From NCBI RefSeq assembly GCF_000818175.1, contig NZ_JTIY01000001.1, positions 6,147,792 through 6,188,169 of the forward strand: 40,378 nucleotides of DNA, written 5' to 3'. A program made the translations under genes and the position numbers. The stretch is from Streptomyces sp. AcH 505. GTDB lineage: Bacteria > Actinomycetota > Actinomycetes > Streptomycetales > Streptomycetaceae. Under the pieces are notes generated by a model. That model was not told the origin of the DNA and ran no database searches. It was given only the letters and a program-made list of their open reading frames with translations. Below, in pieces: positions 17,952 through 25,751 of this stretch; within the stretch, counting starts at the first letter, position 1, and each line of letters opens with the position of its first letter.

Positions 17952-19381
17952 ACAGAAGGAAGACCGCCACCGCACGCTTCAGGACCGCTGTCGCGCTCGG
18001 CGCGGCGGCCGGCCTCGGCTGCGCCGCCCTCACCGCCCTGCCCGCCTCGGCGGCGGCGCCCACGGTCAAGGTGCAGTACCGCCAGAGCTCCACCGGGTCC
18101 GACCAGGCGGAGCCGTGGTTCAAGGTGGTCAACACCTCGGGCTCGGCGCTCTCGCTCAGCACGGTCAAGGTCCGCTACTACTTCAAGGCCGACGCCGGCG
18201 CCTCGTACACCTTCGCCTGCTCCTGGGCGGTCAAGGGCTGCGCCAACATCACCGGCACCTTCGGCACCCTCGCCCACCCGACGGCGACCGCCGACCGCTA
18301 TCTGGAGATCGGCTTCACGGCGGGCGCGGGCACCCTCGCGCCCGGCGCCGACACCAGCGACATGCAGCTGCGCTTCTACCGCTCCAACTGGGCGTCGCTC
18401 AACCAGAGCGACGACTACTCCTACGGTCCCGCACAGACCTCGTACGGCGACTGGACCAAGGCCACCGCGACCGTGGGCGGCACACTCGTCTGGGGCACCG
18501 CCCCCGCGGGCAACGACCCCGGGGGCCCCACGGACCCGCCCACCGACCCGCCGACCGATCCGCCCACCGGCGGGGCGACGCTCTTCGACGACTTCAACTA
18601 CACCTCGTACACCGACCCGTCGATCGCCGGCCACGGCTGGAGTGTGCGCGCCAACTCCGGCGGACCCGGCATCCCGGGTGCCACCTGGGCCCCCGACAAC
18701 GTCACCTTCGCCAAGGAGGGGACGAACTCGATCATGAATCTGGAGACCTCGACCGCCGGCACGGGCGGCACCACCGAGCAGACCGAAGTCCTCACCCAGG
18801 CGACGAAGTTCAAGAACGGGACCTACGCGGCCCGGGTCAAGTTCGCCGACACACCGAAGTCGGGCCCTGACGGCGACCACCTCGTACAGACCTTCTTCAC
18901 CATCAACGACCTCAAGGCACCGATGGCGGACGACTACGCGGAGTACGACTTCGAGTACCTCCCCAACGGCGGCTGGGGCGAGTCGTCCAACATCCTCTAC
19001 ACCACCTCCTGGGAGACCTACAACCCCGACCCCTGGGTCGCGGTCAACCAGCACACCGAAGGCCGGTCGAGCTACAACGGCTGGCACGACCTGGTGCTCA
19101 CCATCGACAACAACGCGATCACGTACTACATCGACGGCCAGCTCTTCGGCACGCACGACGCCCAGTACCTCCCCGAGCGGCCCATGTCGATCAACTTCAA
19201 CCAGTGGCTGATCGACTTCGGCGGCCAGTCCAGTACGACCCCGCGCGCCTACGACCAGAAGGTCGACTACGTCCTGCACGTCAAGGACCAGGTACTGACT
19301 CCTGCGCAGGTCAGCGCCAAGGTCAACGCGTACCGCGGCGCGGGGACCGCGTTCGAGGACACGGTGCCGAACGGCGGCTGA
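17948..19381 (+). CDS. Secreted CBM3-GH16 glycan hydrolase
   Basis: Exported enzyme of 477 aa. The signal peptide ends near LPASAAAP. Then comes a CBM3-type carbohydrate-binding module (about 38-175: VKVQYRQSSTG, PWFKVVNTSG, KVRYYFKADA, LQLR-like strands). A linker follows with three PTDPP-type repeats. The catalytic jellyroll (about 210-460) has E332-Y-D334-F-E336, the GH16 ExDxE nucleophile/acid-base triad, and C-terminal strands ending DQKVDYVLHVKDQVL. Substrate is not evident. GH16 includes beta-1,3-glucanases, endo-beta-galactosidases and chitin-glucan transferases. Coupling to a GH20 operon favours a polymer containing amino sugar. The ATG overlaps the GH20 stop and AGGAGAGG precedes it. 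A strong terminator follows. Confidence 0.85.
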   Translation: MNRRKTATARFRTAVALGAAAGLGCAALTALPASAAAPTVKVQYRQSSTGSDQAEPWFKVVNTSGSALSLSTVKVRYYFKADAGASYTFACSWAVKGCANITGTFGTLAHPTATADRYLEIGFTAGAGTLAPGADTSDMQLRFYRSNWASLNQSDDYSYGPAQTSYGDWTKATATVGGTLVWGTAPAGNDPGGPTDPPTDPPTDPPTGGATLFDDFNYTSYTDPSIAGHGWSVRANSGGPGIPGATWAPDNVTFAKEGTNSIMNLETSTAGTGGTTEQTEVLTQATKFKNGTYAARVKFADTPKSGPDGDHLVQTFFTINDLKAPMADDYAEYDFEYLPNGGWGESSNILYTTSWETYNPDPWVAVNQHTEGRSSYNGWHDLVLTIDNNAITYYIDGQLFGTHDAQYLPERPMSINFNQWLIDFGGQSSTTPRAYDQKVDYVLHVKDQVLTPAQVSAKVNAYRGAGTAFEDTVPNGG

Positions 19382-19408
19382 CGAACCGTCAGAAACGTTC
19401 ACGAAGGG

Positions 19409-19444
19409 CCGGGGTGCGGGTGCCGGAGGGCGCCCGCACCCCGG
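19409..19444 (+). terminator. Terminator after the secreted GH16 gene
   Basis: CCGGGGTGCGGG and CCCGCACCCCGG form a 12-bp perfect stem, continued by 3 bp after one mismatch, with a small loop. It separates the six-gene segment from the second binding-protein gene. Confidence 0.8.
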
Positions 19445-19460
19445 TGTCCGGTTTCGGGAC

Positions 19461-19489
19461 TTGACCGACCCATTGGTCCATACCAAAAT
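19461..19489 (+). promoter_or_regulatory. Promoter of the second binding protein, overlapped by a DasR-like operator
   Basis: TTGACC (19461-19466), a 17-nt spacer and CAAAAT (19484-19489). Within it, TTGGT-CCAT-ACCAA (19473-19486) is an inverted repeat that fits TGGTC-nn-nACCA, close to the DasR consensus core TGGTCTAGACCA. The operator lies across the spacer and -10 region, where it should repress. Confidence 0.55.
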
Positions 19490-19580
19490 CGGCACACCCG
19501 TGCGAACAATGTTCGCTCCCCCCATGTCGGGTTTCCTCGTTGCGCCACGCTCCCGTGCCATCACGCAGAAGGTGACCTAC

Positions 19581-20843
19581 GTGAAGAACCGCTGTCTTGT
19601 CTGTTCCGCGGCGTTGTTGTCCGCCGTCGCTCTCAGCGGCTGCGGCTCGCTGCCAGGGGGAGGCGGCAAGGACGACTCGCCGACGGTCACGGTCTGGCTG
19701 ATGAAGGACAGCGTGTCCGACGCGTTCCTCAAGCGCTTCGTGACCTCGTACGAGAAGTCGCACCCCAAGATCACCCTCGACGTCAAGATCCAGGAGTGGA
19801 CCGGGATCGGTGACAAGGTCCTGGCAGCGCTGGACAGCGAGAACCCGCCGGACGTCATCGAGGTGGGCAACACCCAGGTCGCCCAGTACGCCGAGACCTC
19901 GCACCTGCGCGGGCTCACCCTGGAGTCGGTACGCGACCTCGGCAGCGAGGACTGGCTGCCCGGCCTCGCCCAGCCGGGCCGTATCGAGGGCGACCAGTAC
20001 GGCATCCCCTGGTACGCCGCCAACCGCATCGTGATCTACAACAAGGAACTGTTCGAGGCGGCCGGCATCGACAAGCTGCCCAGGACCCGCGACGAATGGA
20101 TCGCCGACACCACCGCGCTCAACACCGCCGACACCCAGGGCATCTATCTCGCGGGACAGGACTGGTACAGCCTGGCCGGCTTCATCTGGGACGAGGGCGG
20201 CGAGCTGGCCGTCGAGGACGGCAGCAGCAACTGGCACGGCACCCTCGACACGCCCGCAGCCCTGCGCGGCATGGCCTTCTACAAGCAGTTGCAGGGCCTG
20301 GGCAACGGGCCGAAGAACTCCGACGAGGCCACACCGCCGCAGGCCGACGTCTTCGCCAAGGGCGATGTCGCCCAGATCATCTCGACCCCCAGCTCGGCCC
20401 GGATCATCGAGGAGAAGAACCCCCATCTCAAGGGCAAGCTGGGCTTCTTCCCGATCCCCGGCAAGACCGCCGACACGCCCGGCGCCGTGTTCACCGGCGG
20501 ATCCGACCTGATCGTCCCCAAGAACACCCACCACGGCACGGCGGCCACCGATGTGGTCGAGGCGCTCGCGGGCGAGAAGTGGCAGACGGACCTCGCGAGG
20601 ACCATGAGTTACGTCCCCAACAAGACGACCCTCGCCGGGGTCATCAGCGGCGACGAGAGCACGGCGGCGATGGCCGTGGGCGCGGCGCGCGGCCGGGCGA
20701 CCCCCAACTCGCCGCAGTGGGCCAGCGTCGAGGCCAAGAACCCGATCAAGCCGTACATGACCGAGGTGCTGGAGGGACAGGACCCGAAGAAGGCCGCCAA
20801 GGCGGCGTCGGAGCTGATCACGACGGCGCTCACCTCCGGCTAA
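19581..20843 (+). CDS. ABC sugar-binding lipoprotein, DasA-like (second copy)
   Basis: Solute-binding lipoprotein of 420 aa. GTG 19581 is chosen because AAGGTGA precedes it and because it gives a proper signal peptide with lipobox LSGC (Cys21). Upstream in-frame ATGs would delay the hydrophobic core by 40 residues. The protein follows the first copy from end to end: VTVWLMKDSVSDAFLKRF, PPDVIEVGNTQVAQYAE, YGIPWYAANRIVIYNKE, FAKGDVAQIIS, LARTMSYVPNKT. By eye roughly six in ten residues agree. It has its own promoter and no permease of its own, so it probably feeds the same permease pair with a different or higher-affinity ligand. Ligand unknown. Confidence 0.88.
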   Translation: MKNRCLVCSAALLSAVALSGCGSLPGGGGKDDSPTVTVWLMKDSVSDAFLKRFVTSYEKSHPKITLDVKIQEWTGIGDKVLAALDSENPPDVIEVGNTQVAQYAETSHLRGLTLESVRDLGSEDWLPGLAQPGRIEGDQYGIPWYAANRIVIYNKELFEAAGIDKLPRTRDEWIADTTALNTADTQGIYLAGQDWYSLAGFIWDEGGELAVEDGSSNWHGTLDTPAALRGMAFYKQLQGLGNGPKNSDEATPPQADVFAKGDVAQIISTPSSARIIEEKNPHLKGKLGFFPIPGKTADTPGAVFTGGSDLIVPKNTHHGTAATDVVEALAGEKWQTDLARTMSYVPNKTTLAGVISGDESTAAMAVGAARGRATPNSPQWASVEAKNPIKPYMTEVLEGQDPKKAAKAASELITTALTSG

Positions 20844-20969
20844 GCCGCGGGGGCGCCCGGGTCGGACGCAGGCGCCGGTGCACCACCCCCCGGCATTCAG
20901 CCGTCCCACATCCGCTTTCCGCCGTGTGGTCATGTCAAATCCAGCCGGTGACGGAAGAAACGAGGTGCC

Positions 20970-20994
20970 GGCCCGCCGCAGCACGCGGCGGGCC
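20970..20994 (+). terminator. Terminator after the second binding protein
   Basis: GGCCCGCCGC (20970-20979) pairs perfectly with GCGGCGGGCC (20985-20994), loop AGCAC, followed by a pyrimidine-rich tail. It is 126 nt after the stop codon and 36 nt before the olsB start, so it could also act as a leader attenuator of olsB. Confidence 0.6.
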
Positions 20995-21030
20995 CGGTCG
21001 CCGCCTTTCCCATCGGCACAGGAGACACCC

Positions 21031-21867
21031 ATGCCCGCCGCCGTCCCCGCCCCGCTCCTCCCCACCGCACCCGCCGCACCCGCCCCCGTCGTGCCCACGA
21101 CACCCGCCCCCTTCGTCGCCGCCCCGCACACCGCCGAACCGCGCTACGTGGTCTCCCTCGCCCGCGACCTGGCCGACGTACGCGCCGCCCAGCGGCTGCG
21201 CCACCAGGTCTTCGCCGGCGAGCTGGGCGCCAAGCTCGACAGCTCCGAACCCGGTTACGACAGCGACGCGTTCGACGCGTACTGCGACCACCTGCTGGTA
21301 CGCGAGGAGCGCACCGGCGAAGTCGTCGGCACGTACCGGCTGCTGCCCCCCGACCGGGCGCGCGACGCCGGACGGCTCTACTCCGACAGCGAGTTCGACC
21401 TCTCCCGGCTCGGCCCGATCCGCGACGACCTGGTCGAGGTCGGCCGCTCCTGCGTGCACCCGCTGCACCGCACCGGCGCCGTCATCAGCCTCATCTGGGC
21501 CGGACTCGCCCGCTACATGACCGGCAGCGGACACACCTGGCTCGCCGGCTGCTGCTCGGTCCCGCTCGCCGACGGCGGCACACTGGCCGCGTCGACCTGG
21601 CGCACCGTACGCGACAAGCACCTCGCCCCCGAGGAGTACCGGGTCACCCCGCTCCGCCCCTGGACGCCGCAGGACACCGGCAGGCCGGCCCCCAGGACCG
21701 AGCTGCCGCCCCTGCTGCGCGGCTATCTGCGGCTCGGCGCCTGGGTGTGCGGCGCGCCCGCGCACGACCCCGAGTTCGGCGTCGCCGACCTCTACGTCCT
21801 GCTGTCGATGCGCCGTACCGACCCGCGCTACCTGCGGCACTTCCTGTCGCTCGTACCGGCGGCATGA
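21031..21867 (+). CDS. olsB: Ornithine N-acyltransferase-like protein (OlsB type)
   Basis: GNAT-fold acyltransferase of 278 aa in the family of OlsB (Acetyltransf_5). OlsB transfers a 3-hydroxy fatty acid from ACP to the alpha-amino group of ornithine, giving lyso-ornithine lipid. A low-complexity Pro/Ala tail covers the first 35 residues. The catalytic domain shows YVVSLARDLADVRAAQRLRHQVF, the acidic AYCDHLLVR, GTYRLLPP and EVGRSCVHPLHRTG, all typical. AGGAGA precedes ATG 21031. Its stop overlaps the next gene (ATGA), an O-acyltransferase, and this pairing is the classical olsB-olsA arrangement. Ornithine lipids replace phospholipids under phosphate limitation in many bacteria; regulation here is not visible. 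Confidence 0.85.
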   Translation: MPAAVPAPLLPTAPAAPAPVVPTTPAPFVAAPHTAEPRYVVSLARDLADVRAAQRLRHQVFAGELGAKLDSSEPGYDSDAFDAYCDHLLVREERTGEVVGTYRLLPPDRARDAGRLYSDSEFDLSRLGPIRDDLVEVGRSCVHPLHRTGAVISLIWAGLARYMTGSGHTWLAGCCSVPLADGGTLAASTWRTVRDKHLAPEEYRVTPLRPWTPQDTGRPAPRTELPPLLRGYLRLGAWVCGAPAHDPEFGVADLYVLLSMRRTDPRYLRHFLSLVPAA

Positions 21868-22751
21868 GCGGCTGGCTGCCCACCGCGCCCTGCACCCCGC
21901 GGGGCTGCGGCACGCACCACGGTCCCGTGGCCCGTACGGCGGTGGCCGCGGGCCGGGTGCTGGCGGGGCTGACCGTCCTGCTCGCGGGGGTCCTCGCCGC
22001 GCCCCTGGTCGCCACGCTCGGCGCCGCGCCCCGTGACCGGCTCACCCGGCACTGGGCGCGCGCCCTGCTCAGGGGATTCGGCCTGCGGGTACGGATCGTC
22101 GGCGCCGGGCGGCCGGACACACCGGGGCGGGGGAGCGGGGTGCTGGTGGTCGCCAACCACATCTCGTGGCTCGACATCCCGCTGATCGCCGCTGTCCTGC
22201 CGGGCCGGATGCTGGCCAAGAGCGAGATCCGGCACTGGCCCGTCCTGGGCGGGGTGGCGGCGCGCGGCGGCACCCTCTTCGTCGAGCGCGAGCGGCTGCG
22301 GGCACTGCCCGCGACCGTACGCACCCTCGCTTCGGCGCTCACCGACGGCTCACGGGTGATCGTCTTCCCCGAGGCGTGCACCTGGTGCGGCGGCGGCCGG
22401 GGCCGCTTCACCCCGGCGGTGTTCCAGGCCGCGCTGGACGCCGGTGTGCCCGTACGGCCCGTCCGGATCACCTACCGGGGGCCTGAAGGCCACCGCTCCG
22501 GTGCACCGGCCTTCGTCGGCGACGACACCCTGACCGCCTCGCTGTGGCGGATCGCGACGGCCGGCGGGCTCACGGCGGAGATCACGGTCCTGCCGCTGAT
22601 CCCCGCCGGTCTGCACACCGACCGCCGCGCGCTCGCCCTCGCCGGTCAGCTCACCGTCGCGAGCGACAGCGCGAACCGTCCCGCCTCATCGGTCCACCAG
22701 TGCGTCAGCTCCATCCCCGCGGCGGCCAGCTCGGCGCGCACACCGTCCTGA
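21864..22751 (+). CDS. olsA: 1-acyl-glycerol-phosphate-like O-acyltransferase (OlsA/PlsC type)
   Basis: Membrane-associated acyltransferase of 295 aa that should add the second fatty acid to lyso-ornithine lipid. A hydrophobic helix (AGRVLAGLTVLLAGVLAAPLVATLG) comes first. The PlsC motifs follow in order: NHISWLD (block I, catalytic His and Asp), GTLFVERE (block II), VIVFPEA (block III) and VPVRPVRI (block IV). The last 35 codons (ending 22751) read through the 3' end of egtD on the opposite strand and have no conserved look. The overlap is 106 bp, so the true C-terminus is simply set by the first in-frame stop. Translation is coupled to olsB by a 4-nt overlap. Confidence 0.85.
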   Translation: MSGWLPTAPCTPRGCGTHHGPVARTAVAAGRVLAGLTVLLAGVLAAPLVATLGAAPRDRLTRHWARALLRGFGLRVRIVGAGRPDTPGRGSGVLVVANHISWLDIPLIAAVLPGRMLAKSEIRHWPVLGGVAARGGTLFVERERLRALPATVRTLASALTDGSRVIVFPEACTWCGGGRGRFTPAVFQAALDAGVPVRPVRITYRGPEGHRSGAPAFVGDDTLTASLWRIATAGGLTAEITVLPLIPAGLHTDRRALALAGQLTVASDSANRPASSVHQCVSSIPAAASSARTPS

Positions 22752-23608
22752 CGGAACTTCGCCGACACCTCCGTACGGACCTCCTCACCGGCCTCGAAGC
22801 TGACCAGCAGATCCAGCTCGGGGATCTTCACGGTGAGGGCGCGCCGGGCCCGCAGCCGCATCTCGATCCACTCCTGCTCCCGGTCCCAGCGCGCCACATG
22901 CTCGAAGTCGGCGGGGTCGAAGTCGGCGCCCAGCTCACGGTCCATGACCGACAGCACGTTCTTGTTGAAGGCCGCCGTCACACCGGCCGCGTCGTCGTAG
23001 GCGCTGACCAGCGTGGACTCGTCCTTCACCAGGTCCGTACCGAGCAGCAGCGTGTCGCCGGGGTCCAGCAGCGCGCGCACCGACGCCAGGAACCGGGCGC
23101 GCTCGGCGGGCAGCAGATTGCCGACGGTGCCGCCGAGGAAGGCGACCAGCCGTGGCCCCGGTGTGGCGGGCAGTTCGAGACCGGCGGTGAAGTCGGCGAT
23201 CAGCGCGTGCACCCGCAGGTCGGGACGGTCGGCGACGAGTGCTTCGGCCGCCCCGGTCAGGGCGCTCTCGCTCACGTCGACCGGGACATAACTGTGCAGT
23301 CCCTTCAGCGCGTCGAGCAGATGGCGGGTCTTCTCCGACGAGCCCGAACCCAGCTCGACCAGGGTGCTCGCGCCGCTCGCCGCCGCGATCTCCCCGGCCC
23401 TCGCGAGCAGGATCTCCCGCTCCGCGCGGGTCGGGTAGTACTCGGGCAGCCGGGTGATCTCCTCGAACAGTTCGCTGCCGCGCGCGTCGTAGAACCACTT
23501 GGGCGGCAGCGTCTTGGGCGTACGGGTCAGGCCCTCACGCACGTCGGCGCGCAGCGCGGCGTCGGTGGCGTCCTCGGGCAGGGTGCGGGTCAGCTGGAAG
23601 GGGCTCAC
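22646..23608 (-). CDS. egtD: L-histidine N-alpha-methyltransferase
   Basis: First committed enzyme of ergothioneine synthesis: trimethylates histidine with SAM to hercynine. Length 320 aa, as usual. Recognisable segments are LPPKWFYDARGSELFEEITRLPEYYPTRAE, with the tyrosine-bearing substrate pocket, then LVELGSGSSEKTRHLLDAL (SAM motif I) and VAFLGGTVGNL. Near the C-terminus, the region IEMRLRA has the substrate-binding Glu. It starts GTG 23608, overlapping the egtC stop (GTGA). It is the last gene of the egt operon and its 3' end overlaps olsA on the other strand by 106 bp, leaving no room for a separate terminator outside coding sequence. Confidence 0.95.
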   Translation of the reverse strand: MSPFQLTRTLPEDATDAALRADVREGLTRTPKTLPPKWFYDARGSELFEEITRLPEYYPTRAEREILLARAGEIAAASGASTLVELGSGSSEKTRHLLDALKGLHSYVPVDVSESALTGAAEALVADRPDLRVHALIADFTAGLELPATPGPRLVAFLGGTVGNLLPAERARFLASVRALLDPGDTLLLGTDLVKDESTLVSAYDDAAGVTAAFNKNVLSVMDRELGADFDPADFEHVARWDREQEWIEMRLRARRALTVKIPELDLLVSFEAGEEVRTEVSAKFRQDGVRAELAAAGMELTHWWTDEAGRFALSLATVS

Positions 23609-24360
23609 GCGGGGGGCTCCTTGAGGGGGGTCAGCGACAGGTCGGTACGGGTGGCGACGACCAGCGTCCGGTCGGGGATCTCGCGCCAGCGCGGATCGTC
23701 GTCGTACGGCTCGGAGGCGACCACCACACCGTCGTCCGGCCCGGTGAGCGTCCAGAGGGTGTCCCCCCAGGCGGTCGCCGCGATCGTGCCGCCGTCGGTG
23801 AGCAGCAGATTGAGCCGGGACGCCGGCGCGGCGGCGGCCGCCTCGGTCACGGTGTCGGCCAGCGCCTCGCCGATCGAGTCGCCGCGCCGCAGCCGGTGCA
23901 GGATCAGCGCCCACACGAGTGCGGAATCGGTACGGGCGGCCAGGGACAGCAGCTCTTCGCCGGGCAGCCCGGCGGCTAGCGCCGCCAGGCTCCCCGGCCA
24001 GCCCTTGACCGCCCCGTTGTGACTGAACAGCCAGGGCCCGGACGCGAAGGGCGCGGCCGCGGCCTCCCCGTCGGCGCCCGGCTCCGTCGCGTCCCGCACG
24101 GCGGCGAGCAGCGCGGTCGTACGGACCACCCGGGCCAGATCCGTGAAGCCGAGGTCGGCCCAGATGGGCCCGGCGCGCCGGTAGCGGGCCGGCGCCGGAT
24201 CGCCCTCCGCGTACCAGCCGACCCCGAAACCGTCGGCGTTCACCGTGCCGTGCCGCTGCCTGCGCGGCTCCCACGACTGCCGGTACAGCGCGTGGGCGGG
24301 TGCGACCAGCACCTCGCCCAGCGCCGCCGGCGGCCCGAGCCGGGCGAGATGGCGGCACAT
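23605..24360 (-). CDS. egtC: Gamma-glutamyl-hercynylcysteine sulfoxide hydrolase
   Basis: Class II glutamine amidotransferase-fold hydrolase of 251 aa that removes glutamate from gamma-glutamyl-hercynylcysteine sulfoxide. The catalytic N-terminal nucleophile is Cys2 (MCRHLARLG), freed by Met removal. Other family segments are NADGFGVGWY, SHNGAVKGWP and TDSALVWALIL. Start ATG 24360 overlaps the egtB stop by one base, so all egt genes are translationally coupled. Confidence 0.95.
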   Translation of the reverse strand: MCRHLARLGPPAALGEVLVAPAHALYRQSWEPRRQRHGTVNADGFGVGWYAEGDPAPARYRRAGPIWADLGFTDLARVVRTTALLAAVRDATEPGADGEAAAAPFASGPWLFSHNGAVKGWPGSLAALAAGLPGEELLSLAARTDSALVWALILHRLRRGDSIGEALADTVTEAAAAAPASRLNLLLTDGGTIAATAWGDTLWTLTGPDDGVVVASEPYDDDPRWREIPDRTLVVATRTDLSLTPLKEPPA

Positions 24361-25751
24361 CAGGCGCCCTCCCCGGGTGCCGCGTCCCGCGCGGTGCGGA
24401 ACCCGGCGAAGATCTGCCGCCTCACTGGCAGGTCCCAGTTGCGGAACGTGCCGCGGCAGGCCACGGAGTCCACCGCGAACGAGCCGCCGCGCAGCACCTT
24501 GTGCGCGCTGCCGAAGAACACTTCCGAGTACTCCCGGTACGGGAACGCCACGAAGCCCGGGTACGGCAGGAAGTCGCTCGACGTCCACTCCCAGACGTCC
24601 CCGATCAGCTGGCGCACCCCGAGCGGTGAGGCGCCGCGCGGATAGCTGCCGACCGGCGCGGGGCGCAGATGGCGCTGACCCAGGTTGGCGTGCTCCTGCG
24701 TCGGCTCCTCGTCGCCCCACGGGAAACGCAGTGAGCGCCCGGTGGCCGGGTCCCAGCGCGCCGCCTTCTCCCACTCCTCCTCGCTGGGCAGCCTGCGCCC
24801 CGCCCAGCGGGCGTACGCGTCGGCCTCGTACCAGCTCACGTGCAGCACCGGCTCGTCCATCGGCACCGGCTCGACCGTGCCGAAGCGGCGGCGCAGCCAC
24901 TGGCCGGCCTCGCGCCGCCAGAACTGCGGCGCGCCGATGCCGTGCTCGCGTATCTGGGCCCAGCCCTCCGGGGCCCACCACCGCTCGTCGGTGTAGCCGC
25001 CGTCCTCGACGAAGCGCAGATAGTCGCCGTTGGTGACCGGCACGGTGTCGATGAAGAAGGCCGGCACCAGCCGCTGGTGCGCCGGGCGTTCGTTGTCCAG
25101 CGCCCACGGCTCCGCCGTGGTGCCCATCGTGAAGCGCCCCGCCGGTACCAGCACCTCGGCGGGCAGCCCCGTCACGTCGCCGGCGGGCGGCTCGGGCGCG
25201 GTCAGCGCCGCCGGACCCTTGCGCAGCTGGTGGGTGATGAGCATGGTCTCGTCGTGCTGCTGCTCGTGCTGCGCGATCATCCCGAAGGCGAAGCCGGCGT
25301 CCAGCAGCCGGCCGCCGCCCCCGGTCAGCGGCGCGCGCTCGATGATGTCGAGCACCCGCCCCCGTACGTCGGAGGCGTACGCGCGCGCCTCGGCGGGCGC
25401 CAGCAGCGGCAGGGTGGGCCGCTCGGAGCGCGGGTGCTCGAAGGCGTCGTAGACGGAGTCGATCTCGGGGCGCAGCGCGTCCCCGCCGCCGACGTTACGC
25501 AGCAGCCACTGCTCCTCCTGGTTGCCGATGTGCGCCAGGTCCCAGACCAGCGGGGACATCAGCGGCGAGTGCTGCGCGGTCAGATCGTGGTCGTCGACGC
25601 AGGAGGTCAGCAGCGCCGTACGGGCGCGTGCGGTGGTCAGCGACTCGACGGCGCGGCGGCGCAGCGCCTCGGCCGAGTCGGCGGATATCTCGATGACGGT
25701 CGCTTGCGGGGCGCGCGGGGCCTGCGGGCTCCCGGCGGTTCGGTCGGTCAT
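24360..25751 (-). CDS. egtB: Hercynine oxygenase
   Basis: Non-heme iron sulfoxide synthase, 463 aa, joining gamma-glutamylcysteine (or cysteine) to hercynine with O2. The N-terminal DinB_2 domain (about 30-180) carries the iron ligands: a histidine in LAHIGNQEEQWLL and the H-x3-H pair in AQHEQQHDETM. The C-terminal FGE-sulfatase domain (about 200-460) includes HVSWYEADAYARWAGRRLPSEEEWE and GDVWEWTSSDFLPYPGF, and ends with the typical RGGSF and FRNWD regions. It overlaps egtA by 4 nt (ATGA) and egtC by 1 nt. Confidence 0.95.
   Translation of the reverse strand: MTDRTAGSPQAPRAPQATVIEISADSAEALRRRAVESLTTARARTALLTSCVDDHDLTAQHSPLMSPLVWDLAHIGNQEEQWLLRNVGGGDALRPEIDSVYDAFEHPRSERPTLPLLAPAEARAYASDVRGRVLDIIERAPLTGGGGRLLDAGFAFGMIAQHEQQHDETMLITHQLRKGPAALTAPEPPAGDVTGLPAEVLVPAGRFTMGTTAEPWALDNERPAHQRLVPAFFIDTVPVTNGDYLRFVEDGGYTDERWWAPEGWAQIREHGIGAPQFWRREAGQWLRRRFGTVEPVPMDEPVLHVSWYEADAYARWAGRRLPSEEEWEKAARWDPATGRSLRFPWGDEEPTQEHANLGQRHLRPAPVGSYPRGASPLGVRQLIGDVWEWTSSDFLPYPGFVAFPYREYSEVFFGSAHKVLRGGSFAVDSVACRGTFRNWDLPVRRQIFAGFRTARDAAPGEGA

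Noticed and set aside
18519..18572. Repeats of GACCCGCCCACC type near 18530-18565 as a repeat array
   Set aside because: They are in-frame codons of the Pro/Thr/Asp linker of the CBM3-GH16 enzyme, a protein linker rather than a DNA element.
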